Source: Filimonas lacunae
Lineage (GTDB): Bacteria; Bacteroidota; Bacteroidia; Chitinophagales; Chitinophagaceae
Length of the DNA stretch: 64,000 nt
NCBI RefSeq assembly: GCF_002355595.1
Contig: NZ_AP017422.1
Coordinates: 868,001-932,000, forward strand
Reading direction: 5' to 3'
Shown: positions 29,866 through 39,464 of the stretch, piece after piece
Numbering within the stretch: the stretch's first letter is position 1
Layout of the letters: each line of letters opens with the position of its first letter
Position numbers and translations under genes: made by a program
The notes under the pieces: model-generated
Database searches by the model: none
The model's input: only the letters and a program-made list of their open reading frames with translations
What the model was told of the DNA's origin: nothing

Positions 29866-32800
29866 ATGCAAGTTCGTTTTGTAACTGCTGTGAGAAGCCT
29901 GCTGTTGCTTCTTTTATTGTTTGCAGGTATGGTAAAGGCTGTGGCGCAGAATTGTTCTGGCACGCCGGTGGCCGGAACCATCACTGCTTCGGCTACTACC
30001 CAATGTGCAGGTTCTGATGTTACTATTTCGTTACAGGGACAAAGTGTCAATAATGGTATTGCACTACAGTGGCAATCTTCTACAGATAATGTAACCTGGA
30101 AAGATATTAATAGTGCAACGGCAACCACCTACACGTTTACGTTATCCAATACTTATCCACCTACATGGTATCGGGTGAAGGTAACCTGCAGTAATTCTGG
30201 TGAGGTAGCGTATACCAATATTGCCAGAATTTCTTACCCTGTGCTTCATGGTTGGCTAACATTGCCTTTTACCGAAACGTTTGATGGAGACTGGATTACT
30301 ATATGCAGGCCCGGTGTATTGCCGCAGCCTTTTGGTCCCTTTCCCTGGGATAACTGGCCGGTGTTGGGTAACAGCTCGTGGAGAAGGGATGATGGTTACA
30401 GTAACGGAGGATGGACTTCTGATTTTGGTGCTTATTTGCCGGGAGGTAGTGGTAGTGATCACTCTGCACGCTTCCATAGTACCTATGCTTCGTTGAATGG
30501 ATATCTTGACCTGTTTTTGAATGTGAGTGATGCCAGTGCTTCCGCTTCCAAAAAATTAAGCTTTGACTATATTAATACGGATGGACTTGATAAGCTGGTG
30601 ATATGGAAATCGGAAGATGGCGGTGTTACGTTTACCCGCTTTGATAGTGCCACTACTGCGGCTACCTGGACGAATAAACGTTTTTATTTTACCAGTTATG
30701 CTCCGCAGCTGGTTTTGAGATTTATGGGCATTGCTGATACGGATGGCAACTCTGACCTGGGTATTGACAATGTGCATGTAGAAGCTGTTACTGCCTGTTC
30801 GGGAACGCCGGTAGCAGGCAGTTTACTGGCCGATAAAACGGAGGTGTGTGCTGCTGCTAATGTGCAGTTGCACCTGGATGGCATAAGTGGCAATACGGAA
30901 GGGGTGGTGTATCAATGGGAAAGCTCAATAGATAATAAAGCTACCTGGGCGCCTATTGCCGGAGCTGATGCTACTACCTACAGTACCACGCAAACCATTG
31001 CTACCTATTACCGTGTTACGGCTACCTGTTTGTTTGGCAGCGCTGCCACCAGTAATGAGGTGCTGGTAACTGTTCCCGGTTCTGTAAGTGGAACGTTTAC
31101 CATAGACAAAACCAAAACTACGGGTGGTGGTAATTTTGCTTCGTTTAATGATGCTTATAATTATATCAAGTGCGGTATTGATGGCCCTGTGGTGTTTAAT
31201 GTGGCGGCGGGAAGTGGTGTTTACAACGAGCAGTTGATAATAGATAATGTGCCGGGTACTTCTGCTGTAAATACGGTTACTTTTCATGGTAATGGAAACA
31301 GTATTCTGTTCAGTTCTAATAATTCGGCCGAGCGTGCTGTGGTGAAGTTAAGAGCAGCCAGCTGGTTTGTGTTCGATAGTCTGCTTATCAATGCTGCTCC
31401 TGCAATTGGTGCGCCTGAATCGCAAATGGGTATTGGTGTACACTTGTTAAAGGGGGCCAGTAATAACACTTTCAGAAAATGTACTATTATAACAGATACA
31501 GTAAAAAGCAATAGTTTCTTTTATGGGGTGCTGATGAATGGGGATGATGCATTTAACTGGCACACCACCATGGTGGCTAATTGTAATAATAATACGTTTG
31601 AATCGGATTCTATTGTGGGAGGGTGGAGCAATGTGTATATGGCAAGCTCTATGAATGGGCCTAATGTGGGCACCCGTTTTACGAATTGTGTGTTTCGTGA
31701 TTGTTATACGCGAGGTGTTTCTATTATAGGGGCTGCCAGTACTTATATAGAGAAGAATAAGTTTTTGTGTGTGTCCAGGCAAAATGCACCCGTCATTTCT
31801 TTTGGAATTGGCTATGTATATATAGAGAATTCAAGTTTTGGTACCTATATCTCCAAAAACGTATTTACCGATCCGTTTGGGCCTACTAAGGTAAGTGGCT
31901 CTGATTATAGTTGGTTCTTTGGCGTTTTTGATGGTTCTGATGCTTTAAGTACGAGTGCCGGGCTGGTTATATCCAACAATGTGATGTACGACATTTCACG
32001 CTGCGAGAATGTTTCGGGAATGCTGGTGAATACGCCGGGGGCTGCCATTTTACATAATACCATTCATATTAATTATACCACTCCACGTGTTTTTGGCGGT
32101 TTAGTGGGCATCCAGGTAAATAAGCAGGCCACAGGGGCTGTTATCAGAAATAATATCATTACCATGGTGAGTAATGGTTTGGCTAACAGTGCTGCTATAA
32201 AAGCTTTAGGCACTACGGTGAATGCTGATAATAACATATTACGCATTACGGGTAATGGTCCCAATTTTACTGGTATTATAGACAATAACTATTACAGCGC
32301 ACTGGTAGACTGGCAAAAGGGAAGCGGAGGAGATGCGCACTCGCTGGATGCTGATCCGTTGTATGTAGACCTGGATAATGGCGATTTGCATCCTACGGAA
32401 AAACTGGTAAACAATTCAGGTGCAACAGGTACCGGTGTAGCAGATGATATACTGGGTGTTACCCGTAGTGTTACTGCGCCTGATGCGGGTGCCTATGAAT
32501 TTACGCCCGTTGGTTGTACTTCATTAAATGGTCTTTATACTATAGATAAAAATTCACCTGCCAGCGATCGAAACTTTACCAGCTTTAATGCGGCGAAAGC
32601 GGCACTGGAATGTGGTATTGACGGGCCTGTTGTTTTTGATGTGAAGAGTGGAGTTTATAACGAGCAACTGGAATTAAACCGGGTGTCGGGTGCTTCTGCT
32701 GTAAATACGGTTACTTTTAAAGGCAATGGTAATACTATTCAATATAGTTCCACCAATACCAATGAGCGTGCCGTAATTAAGCTAAAAGGTGCCAGTCATA

Positions 32801-35800
32801 TTATTATTGACAGCCTTGTTATTGATGCTGCTGCTAAAGGAAGCCTGGTAGGGCGTTATGGTTATGGCGTGCAAATGATTGCGAATGCGGATAGTAACCT
32901 GATAACAAATTGTAACATATTAACGGATACAACGCTTCATAATAACAGCCCCTACTTTGCCGGTGTGGTTATTACACCGAATGATAACGGTGAGGCGGCT
33001 GATGGAGATACTTATTGTGATGGTGATTCCATTATAGGCAATCGTATTTCGGGCGGTGCCACTTCGGTGCTGATCACGGGCATTGTATCTAACCCGGTAA
33101 TTAAAGATAACCAGGTGCTTAATTCTACTGTTATGGGAATAGCTGTGCGTTGTTCGCTAACAGCTGCGGTAATTGAGCATAACTATTTAAGCAGGCCTTA
33201 TCGCAAGGAGCCTGGCTATTGGGGTATACAGGTAGTGGGTACACCCCTTTGTTCGGGGGTGAATGTGGTCAGAAACACTATTACAGATGTGTTTTCGTCT
33301 GATATTATTTCTGGTTATTGCTATGCGATATTCCTGTCGAATGTAAACAACAGTAATGTGAATAATAACCTGTTGTATAACCTGCATGCCAATGGAACAG
33401 CGTTCCAGGGTATTACGCTGGACAATTCCAATATTATTATCACGCAGCATAATACTATCTCTATTGATGGAACGGAAATGTATGATGGCACCAGTAGCTA
33501 TGCGTTTTATTTCTCAGGTAACGATATGGGATATGTAACCAATAACCTGGTGTCTGTCACGCGCATTGGCCCCGGAAGAAGGTCGGTGATGTATTTTCAG
33601 CAGCCCACCAATGGGATGTTTTTTGAAGGGAACAATTATTTTATAAGTGCCGATGCACACAATCATATGGGTACGGTTGGAATTTACGATGATTATACAT
33701 CGTTAACCAGCTGGCAGGGGTATATGCATGGAGAAGCTAACACTACTACACTTCCACCGTTTTTTAAAGATATTACCCATGGGGATTTAACGCCTACCTC
33801 TTCCTTACTGGATAACACCGGTAAACAAAGGGGGGTGCTGGTAGATATTGAAAACAGGTTGCGTAGTACTACTACACCGGATATGGGAGCTATTGAGTTT
33901 TCAGAGCCTGCCTGTACGGCTCCGCCGGAAGCGGGTAAGGCTGTTGCTACGCCTGATGCGGGCATTTGTATGGGTGGTGTTATTGCGCTTAGCGTAACAG
34001 GAAACAGCTATGGAGCCAACCAGCGTTATGTATGGCAAAAGGCTGCTTCGGCCAATGGGCCGTGGACTGCGATCAGCGATTCGCTTGCCGAGGGGCGTTC
34101 TGCATTTTCTACCGAGTTAACCAGTGCCCATTATTTCCGTTGCCTGGTAGTGTGCGGTGGACAGGTTGATTCGTCGGACGTAGTAGTAGTGTCTATGAAT
34201 GCGGGGATGCCAGCCGGGGTGTACACTATTGATCAAACAAAGGTTACCAGTTACCCGGCAGGTATAAACTTTGCCAGCTTTAAAGAGGCGGTTGCGGCTA
34301 TGGCTTGTGGTATAGCAGGTCCGGTGGTTTTCCGGGTGGCTACAGGTACTTATGCTGAGCAGGTGACTATTCCTAAAATAGGGAATGCTTCGCTGATAAA
34401 TACAGTAAGGTTTGAAAGTGCCAGTGGTACTAATACAGACGTGGTATTAACGTACACTGCATCGGGCGATGCAGATAACTATGTGCTGAAACTGGATAGC
34501 GCCAGCTTTATCAGCTTTCATCAGATATCTATTGTTGCAGGTGGTGCTGATTTTGCGCGGGCGGTGGTGTTATCGGGCGGTGCTTCGTGGGATACTATTA
34601 CTGGCTGTAAAATACCGTTACCTGTGTCTGCTGTTAGTTCGTACAGTGTATACTTTACCAGGATTGCGGGTGTGTATGCCGAAGGTATTAGTGGTGGCCA
34701 CCATGTAATCAGTTATAACCAGGTTACGCGTGGCGGGGTAGGGGTGTATGTTTCGGGTAAGGATGCTGCCCATGCCGCTGACGAAATTTCCATTACAGGT
34801 AATGCTATTGAGCAGCCTTTTGTAGCTGGTATACAGGTGCAATATGTTTTGCATAACCGTATTGACAGCAACCAGGTGCATATGTCGGCATCTGCCAACA
34901 CTACTGCTTATGGTATTAATGCTTCTTATACCGATTCTGTTTTTCATATTGCGCATAACGGTGTGTTGCTGGATCATATGCCTGATAATGTTACTGCTTA
35001 TGGTATATATGTGTCGCAGGGTGTTGCAGCTTTCAATAGCGAAAGTGTTATTGAAGGTAACTTTGTAAAAGCGCTGGATGCCAATGCGGGAAGTTTGTAT
35101 GGTTTAACGGTGGCTTATCTTACGCATTGTCATGTATGGAACAACGTGGTGCATATTGCTACGGCTAGTGTTTCGGGTGATGCTTCCCGTGCATTGAACC
35201 ATATTGGCTCCCGTGCCTATTATTATAACAATAGCATTCAGAATGCCAGTTCTCATGCAGGGAGTTATACCGGCTATTTTTATGAGGATAATGTGCGCGG
35301 TTCGGTGGCTAAAAACAATATCTTCTCTCATATTGGCGGTGGTATTGCTTTGTATATTCATCAGCCTGATTTTGTAACCAGTGATTATAATACTTTATAC
35401 ACCAGTGGTAGTTCTTTGGCTATGAGTACGCCTTTTACTGCTGTTACCTATACTTCGTTAGACGCTTGGAGAAAAGCCAGTGGTAATGACTGGAACTCGA
35501 TCGTATATAAACCTGCTTTTGCCGATGACAGACTAATGCCTGATGTAAACAGTGCAGATGTGTGGGCTATTCATGGGCGGGGTGTGCAGATTGCTGGTAA
35601 CGATCATGATTATTATGGCGCTGCCCGTGCGGTTACTTTGCAGGAAGGCGTGCCTGACATGGGGGCTTATGAGTTTTTGCCGGTTGCTGTGCCTGTAGCG
35701 TTAACAGCTGTTCCGGCTGCGCCACAGGCAGGCACGTCGCAGGTGTTTTATTTAGGAACAGATACGGTAGCCCGTATTCGCTGGCATGCCGGTAGTACGG

Positions 35801-38412
35801 TTCCTTCCGGTGTGGTAATGAGAAGATATTCAGGAGTGGCTCCTGTTAACCTGGCTGCCGGAGAAAAGTACATGTATTTTTATACCAGCGCCGAAGTGGC
35901 TGGTGGTGGTGCTGTGGCAGCTGATATAGAGCAGTTTTATGTAGACTCCTGGCAGGGCTTTATTGATAGCCAGGATGCCATTAAACTGGGTAAAACAAAT
36001 GCTTCCGGTACCTGGCAGGTAAACAGCAGCAGTTTTACGGATGCTATCACTAATGTGATCCAGGAAAAAGATATTACACAATTATATCGCTTTACAGGTT
36101 TGTTGAATGGCAGTACCAGCTTTCCTGAAGTAATTGCACATACTGATACTTCTAATGCAGGTACAGAGTTCTGGGCCAGTTATGGCCATCATCAGCATTT
36201 TGAAACGGATAATGCGCAGGATATGCAGCTGATGATAAGCAGTCATGCAAAAGAAGCGCATGTAACTGTTACTGTGCCTGGTACGGGCTGGAGAAGGGTA
36301 TATACCGTGCAGCCTGGTAATGCCATTATCAGCGAGGTATTGCCTAAAAACGGAAGCTACGATGCGCGTATTACAGAAGAGGGGGTATTTAACAGGGGCG
36401 TGCATATTGTGAGCGATGTGCCTGTGCAGGTGGCTTCTATGATAGGCAGGAATGAAGATGTAAATCTGAATGGAGCTATGGAAGAGTCTGGTGCCACTTT
36501 ATTGTTACCAACGGGTACGTATGGCTATGAGTATAAAGCACTGGTTGCCAAACAATTTTCCAATAATCATAGCTGGTCGTGGGTGAATGTAATTGCTGCT
36601 TACGACAGCACGCTGGTAGAAGTTACGCCTTCACATGCTACCAAAGGGGGGCATCAGGCAGGGGTAACTTATACGGTGCTATTGCGCAAAGGCGAGGTGT
36701 ATCAGTTAATGGGGCAATTGTACAGTGCCACAGAAGGGTACGATTTATCGGGTACCATTATCCGTTCTGCTAAAAATGCAAGTGGTAAGTGTTATCCGGT
36801 GGCGGTATTTTCGGGCAGCAGTGCTACTTCTGCCATTTGTGAAAGTGGAACATTCAGCACTTCATTGCCGGTAGATAACCTGGTGCAGCAAAACCTGCCG
36901 TACCGTGCCTGGGGTAAGCATTATATCACTGCTCCGGCTATGACGCATCACGATGCTACTTTGCCAATGGTTTCAGTGTTTCGAATAATGGTGAAGGATG
37001 TGGCTACAAAAGTTGCTGTAAACGGAGTGGCCCTTACACAGTTAACAGATAATCTGTACTACGAGTTTCCATCGAACCAGCCGGATGATATTGTAGCCGA
37101 TCAGCCTGTTACGGTGGCTCAGTATCTGCTATCTACAGGAGGTTGTCCGGGTACAGCTACAGATGGTGCCAATGATGCAGAAATGTTTTACCTGACCCCT
37201 GCGGAGCATGGTGTTAAAAAAGTGGTATTCTTCCGTCATAATATCGGCTTTAATGGTTTTGGGCTGGATGGCTCTAATTCGCTGTCGCTGGTTATTCCGG
37301 ATGAAGGGCTTAGTTCACTTACTATAGATGGTTCCAATGGTTTCTATGATGTATATCCGTGTAATAATAAACCGGGCTATTCGCTGGTGGTAAAACGCTG
37401 GGATTTAGCCGGCAGGGACATGAGCGACAGAAATGCCACGTTTACTGTGGAAAGTAATTATGCCTTTACGGGTATTACCTATGGCCTGGGGGTTAGTGAA
37501 AGTTATGGCTATAACCTGGGTATGCTGGTGGATACTGCTACTGTTATAAGCAGTGTAGTGCCTGGCAATGCTGATACGGCCATTACTGTATGTGCGGGTG
37601 CTGAAACACACCTGAAAACCTATATTTCTATCAAACCTGCTTCTATTACCTGGCAGCTGGGAGCTGTGGCGGGAGCAGCACCTGCCGGTGATATTACTGA
37701 GTTGTCTCCTGCACCTAAAGATTCGGTGGTGGTGAATGGCGTGAAGTATTACCAGTTTGTGAGTGTGGTATGGTCTTCTTTTGCCGATACTGGTTTGCTC
37801 CAGGTGCCCGTGCTGATAACAGATGAAGCTATAGAAGGCTGTGGGCATAGCATAGTTGCGCATGTGCCGGTGTATGTGGCAGGAAAACCTTTTGCCAGCT
37901 TTACAGTTCCGGAAAACATATGTATTGGTGAGCCGGTGCAGTTTATTGCGAATGACACTATTGCCAGTGGCACCATACAGCAATGGTTATGGAATTTTGG
38001 AAATGGTAATTCTGCTGTTGCGCATGCAGGCTCTTATACTTATAACGAAGCAGGTGTGTTTGATGTAAGATTTACTGTAACCAGTGGTTACGGATGTAAA
38101 GATGATACCGTGCAGGTGGTTACTGTAACTGATTGTCGTGCATCTGTGTTTATTCCTAATGCCTTTACGCCTAACGGAGATGGTAAAAACGACATGTTGA
38201 ATGTGTATGGTAATTCGGTGCAGGCCATTCGCATGATGATATTTAACCAGTGGGGACAAAAGATTTTTGAAACAACTAACCGTGATAATGGATGGGATGG
38301 TACACATAAAGGCGTTCCGCAACCTTCGGGTGTGTATATGTATGTGTGTACGGTGAAACTGATGGATGGATCGGAAGTGGTGAAGAAAGGCGCTGTAAAC
38401 CTGGTTAGATAA
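29866..38412 (+). CDS. Giant T9SS-secreted adhesin-like protein (beta-helix modules, IgGFc-binding-like domain, PKD, sorting domain)
   Basis: The 2848-residue protein has a signal peptide (MQVRFVTAVRSLLLLLLLFA...AVAQN). Layout: Ig-like domain to about 125 and a jelly-roll/MAM-like domain (FTETFDGDW, LGIDNVHVEA) about 128-308. Another Ig-like unit is followed by three related modules at about 407-881, 882-1348 and 1449-1942. Each opens with a FTIDKTK/YTIDKNS-type strand, NFASFNDAYNYI and CGIDGPVVFNV, and runs into right-handed beta-helix repeats; the last two end in MGAIEF/MGAYEF. Residues about 2074-2558 resemble the IgGFc-binding domain (AGTEFWASYGHHQHF, AYDSTLVEVTP, PVAVFSGSSAT). A PKD domain (about 2677-2755) and a CHU_C type B sorting domain (NAFTPNGDGKNDMLNVYG) end it. 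It is first in an operon with PorP/SprF and a PorE-like gene. Confidence 0.9.
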   Translation: MQVRFVTAVRSLLLLLLLFAGMVKAVAQNCSGTPVAGTITASATTQCAGSDVTISLQGQSVNNGIALQWQSSTDNVTWKDINSATATTYTFTLSNTYPPTWYRVKVTCSNSGEVAYTNIARISYPVLHGWLTLPFTETFDGDWITICRPGVLPQPFGPFPWDNWPVLGNSSWRRDDGYSNGGWTSDFGAYLPGGSGSDHSARFHSTYASLNGYLDLFLNVSDASASASKKLSFDYINTDGLDKLVIWKSEDGGVTFTRFDSATTAATWTNKRFYFTSYAPQLVLRFMGIADTDGNSDLGIDNVHVEAVTACSGTPVAGSLLADKTEVCAAANVQLHLDGISGNTEGVVYQWESSIDNKATWAPIAGADATTYSTTQTIATYYRVTATCLFGSAATSNEVLVTVPGSVSGTFTIDKTKTTGGGNFASFNDAYNYIKCGIDGPVVFNVAAGSGVYNEQLIIDNVPGTSAVNTVTFHGNGNSILFSSNNSAERAVVKLRAASWFVFDSLLINAAPAIGAPESQMGIGVHLLKGASNNTFRKCTIITDTVKSNSFFYGVLMNGDDAFNWHTTMVANCNNNTFESDSIVGGWSNVYMASSMNGPNVGTRFTNCVFRDCYTRGVSIIGAASTYIEKNKFLCVSRQNAPVISFGIGYVYIENSSFGTYISKNVFTDPFGPTKVSGSDYSWFFGVFDGSDALSTSAGLVISNNVMYDISRCENVSGMLVNTPGAAILHNTIHINYTTPRVFGGLVGIQVNKQATGAVIRNNIITMVSNGLANSAAIKALGTTVNADNNILRITGNGPNFTGIIDNNYYSALVDWQKGSGGDAHSLDADPLYVDLDNGDLHPTEKLVNNSGATGTGVADDILGVTRSVTAPDAGAYEFTPVGCTSLNGLYTIDKNSPASDRNFTSFNAAKAALECGIDGPVVFDVKSGVYNEQLELNRVSGASAVNTVTFKGNGNTIQYSSTNTNERAVIKLKGASHIIIDSLVIDAAAKGSLVGRYGYGVQMIANADSNLITNCNILTDTTLHNNSPYFAGVVITPNDNGEAADGDTYCDGDSIIGNRISGGATSVLITGIVSNPVIKDNQVLNSTVMGIAVRCSLTAAVIEHNYLSRPYRKEPGYWGIQVVGTPLCSGVNVVRNTITDVFSSDIISGYCYAIFLSNVNNSNVNNNLLYNLHANGTAFQGITLDNSNIIITQHNTISIDGTEMYDGTSSYAFYFSGNDMGYVTNNLVSVTRIGPGRRSVMYFQQPTNGMFFEGNNYFISADAHNHMGTVGIYDDYTSLTSWQGYMHGEANTTTLPPFFKDITHGDLTPTSSLLDNTGKQRGVLVDIENRLRSTTTPDMGAIEFSEPACTAPPEAGKAVATPDAGICMGGVIALSVTGNSYGANQRYVWQKAASANGPWTAISDSLAEGRSAFSTELTSAHYFRCLVVCGGQVDSSDVVVVSMNAGMPAGVYTIDQTKVTSYPAGINFASFKEAVAAMACGIAGPVVFRVATGTYAEQVTIPKIGNASLINTVRFESASGTNTDVVLTYTASGDADNYVLKLDSASFISFHQISIVAGGADFARAVVLSGGASWDTITGCKIPLPVSAVSSYSVYFTRIAGVYAEGISGGHHVISYNQVTRGGVGVYVSGKDAAHAADEISITGNAIEQPFVAGIQVQYVLHNRIDSNQVHMSASANTTAYGINASYTDSVFHIAHNGVLLDHMPDNVTAYGIYVSQGVAAFNSESVIEGNFVKALDANAGSLYGLTVAYLTHCHVWNNVVHIATASVSGDASRALNHIGSRAYYYNNSIQNASSHAGSYTGYFYEDNVRGSVAKNNIFSHIGGGIALYIHQPDFVTSDYNTLYTSGSSLAMSTPFTAVTYTSLDAWRKASGNDWNSIVYKPAFADDRLMPDVNSADVWAIHGRGVQIAGNDHDYYGAARAVTLQEGVPDMGAYEFLPVAVPVALTAVPAAPQAGTSQVFYLGTDTVARIRWHAGSTVPSGVVMRRYSGVAPVNLAAGEKYMYFYTSAEVAGGGAVAADIEQFYVDSWQGFIDSQDAIKLGKTNASGTWQVNSSSFTDAITNVIQEKDITQLYRFTGLLNGSTSFPEVIAHTDTSNAGTEFWASYGHHQHFETDNAQDMQLMISSHAKEAHVTVTVPGTGWRRVYTVQPGNAIISEVLPKNGSYDARITEEGVFNRGVHIVSDVPVQVASMIGRNEDVNLNGAMEESGATLLLPTGTYGYEYKALVAKQFSNNHSWSWVNVIAAYDSTLVEVTPSHATKGGHQAGVTYTVLLRKGEVYQLMGQLYSATEGYDLSGTIIRSAKNASGKCYPVAVFSGSSATSAICESGTFSTSLPVDNLVQQNLPYRAWGKHYITAPAMTHHDATLPMVSVFRIMVKDVATKVAVNGVALTQLTDNLYYEFPSNQPDDIVADQPVTVAQYLLSTGGCPGTATDGANDAEMFYLTPAEHGVKKVVFFRHNIGFNGFGLDGSNSLSLVIPDEGLSSLTIDGSNGFYDVYPCNNKPGYSLVVKRWDLAGRDMSDRNATFTVESNYAFTGITYGLGVSESYGYNLGMLVDTATVISSVVPGNADTAITVCAGAETHLKTYISIKPASITWQLGAVAGAAPAGDITELSPAPKDSVVVNGVKYYQFVSVVWSSFADTGLLQVPVLITDEAIEGCGHSIVAHVPVYVAGKPFASFTVPENICIGEPVQFIANDTIASGTIQQWLWNFGNGNSAVAHAGSYTYNEAGVFDVRFTVTSGYGCKDDTVQVVTVTDCRASVFIPNAFTPNGDGKNDMLNVYGNSVQAIRMMIFNQWGQKIFETTNRDNGWDGTHKGVPQPSGVYMYVCTVKLMDGSEVVKKGAVNLVR

Positions 38413-38437
38413 ACGTAAACTGATAAAACTTACTGCC

Positions 38438-39433
38438 ATGAAGTATATTATTTCTTATCTCTTTTTACTTGCCGGCTGCCTGCTTTTTCAGAAAGGGGCA
38501 GCCCAGGTAGATGCGCACTTTACTCAGTATTATGTATACCCCTCCTGGTTAAACCCGGCATTAACAGGCGTGTTTGATGGCGATTACCGTGTGTCGGGTA
38601 TTTATCGTAGCCAGTGGGGCAATGTAAGCAGCCCGTTTACTACTACGGGTTTGTCGGGAGATATTAAAACCGGTAAAAACCTGAGCATAGGCTTGCAGGC
38701 ATTGGTGCAGCGCGCAGGTAATGGTGGGTATCGTTATACAACCGGTGCAGCCAGTGTTAACTATACGGGTGTGCGGTTTGGTAAAAGCGGCTATCACCGT
38801 TTAAACCTGGCATTACAGGCTGGCTTTCTGAGTAAACGGTTTGATCCCGCTAAGTTTACTTTTGGCGAGCAATGGACGCCAGGGGGAATTGTGAATATAA
38901 ATTCAGAGGTACTTACGCGTAACAGCGCTACCTCGTTTGATGCGGGGGCGGGTATGTTGTATTATGATGCAGAGCCGGGTAAAAAGGCGAATGTATATGC
39001 GGGTTTTTCTGTGGCTCATTTAACGCGTCCGGAAGACCGGTTTAGTGCATCGGGAAATGAAAAGCTACCTCTTCGCTATAACCTGCATGCGGGTGTGAAA
39101 ATTGTTATGTCACCTGCTGTTACTTTAACTCCTAATGTGCTGTACCTGAAGCAGGGGAGCGCCAGCGAAAAAGCGATGGGTTTGTATGCACAAATGAAAG
39201 CTGCATTGGAAACAGATTTTCTGGTGGGTGTTAATTACCGCATAGAAGATGCTGTTTCGCCTTATGTAGGCTTTAATTATAAAAGCTTTGTGGTAGGCGC
39301 CAGCTATGATGTTAATATTTCCGACCTTGGTAAACTGGCTAAAGGGGCCAGCAGCTTTGAATTAACACTTACTTATACCGGAAGAAAAAAAGTAAGGACA
39401 CCAGAAGCAGATTTTGTATGTCCGCGGTTGTAG
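38438..39433 (+). CDS. PorP/SprF family type IX secretion membrane protein
   Basis: The 331-residue outer-membrane beta-barrel protein has a signal peptide ending KGAAQ near residue 22. The family signature lies at the mature start: DAHFTQYYVYPSWLNPALTG, then YRVSGIYRSQWGNV. Later strands alternate in barrel fashion (YVGFNYKSFVVGASYDVNIS). PorP/SprF proteins act with T9SS cargo that carries type B sorting domains, helping their export or surface attachment. The gene is 25 bp downstream of the giant cargo gene and 31 bp upstream of the PorE-like gene, so it is probably dedicated to that cargo. Confidence 0.93.
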   Translation: MKYIISYLFLLAGCLLFQKGAAQVDAHFTQYYVYPSWLNPALTGVFDGDYRVSGIYRSQWGNVSSPFTTTGLSGDIKTGKNLSIGLQALVQRAGNGGYRYTTGAASVNYTGVRFGKSGYHRLNLALQAGFLSKRFDPAKFTFGEQWTPGGIVNINSEVLTRNSATSFDAGAGMLYYDAEPGKKANVYAGFSVAHLTRPEDRFSASGNEKLPLRYNLHAGVKIVMSPAVTLTPNVLYLKQGSASEKAMGLYAQMKAALETDFLVGVNYRIEDAVSPYVGFNYKSFVVGASYDVNISDLGKLAKGASSFELTLTYTGRKKVRTPEADFVCPRL

Positions 39434-39464
39434 GGCATGTTAAATAATCAAGCAAAACTATCGT

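Noticed and set aside
31284-38439. Numerous antisense frames across the giant cargo gene
   Set aside because: All are shadows of one long, clearly coding plus-strand frame with signal peptide and recognised domains.
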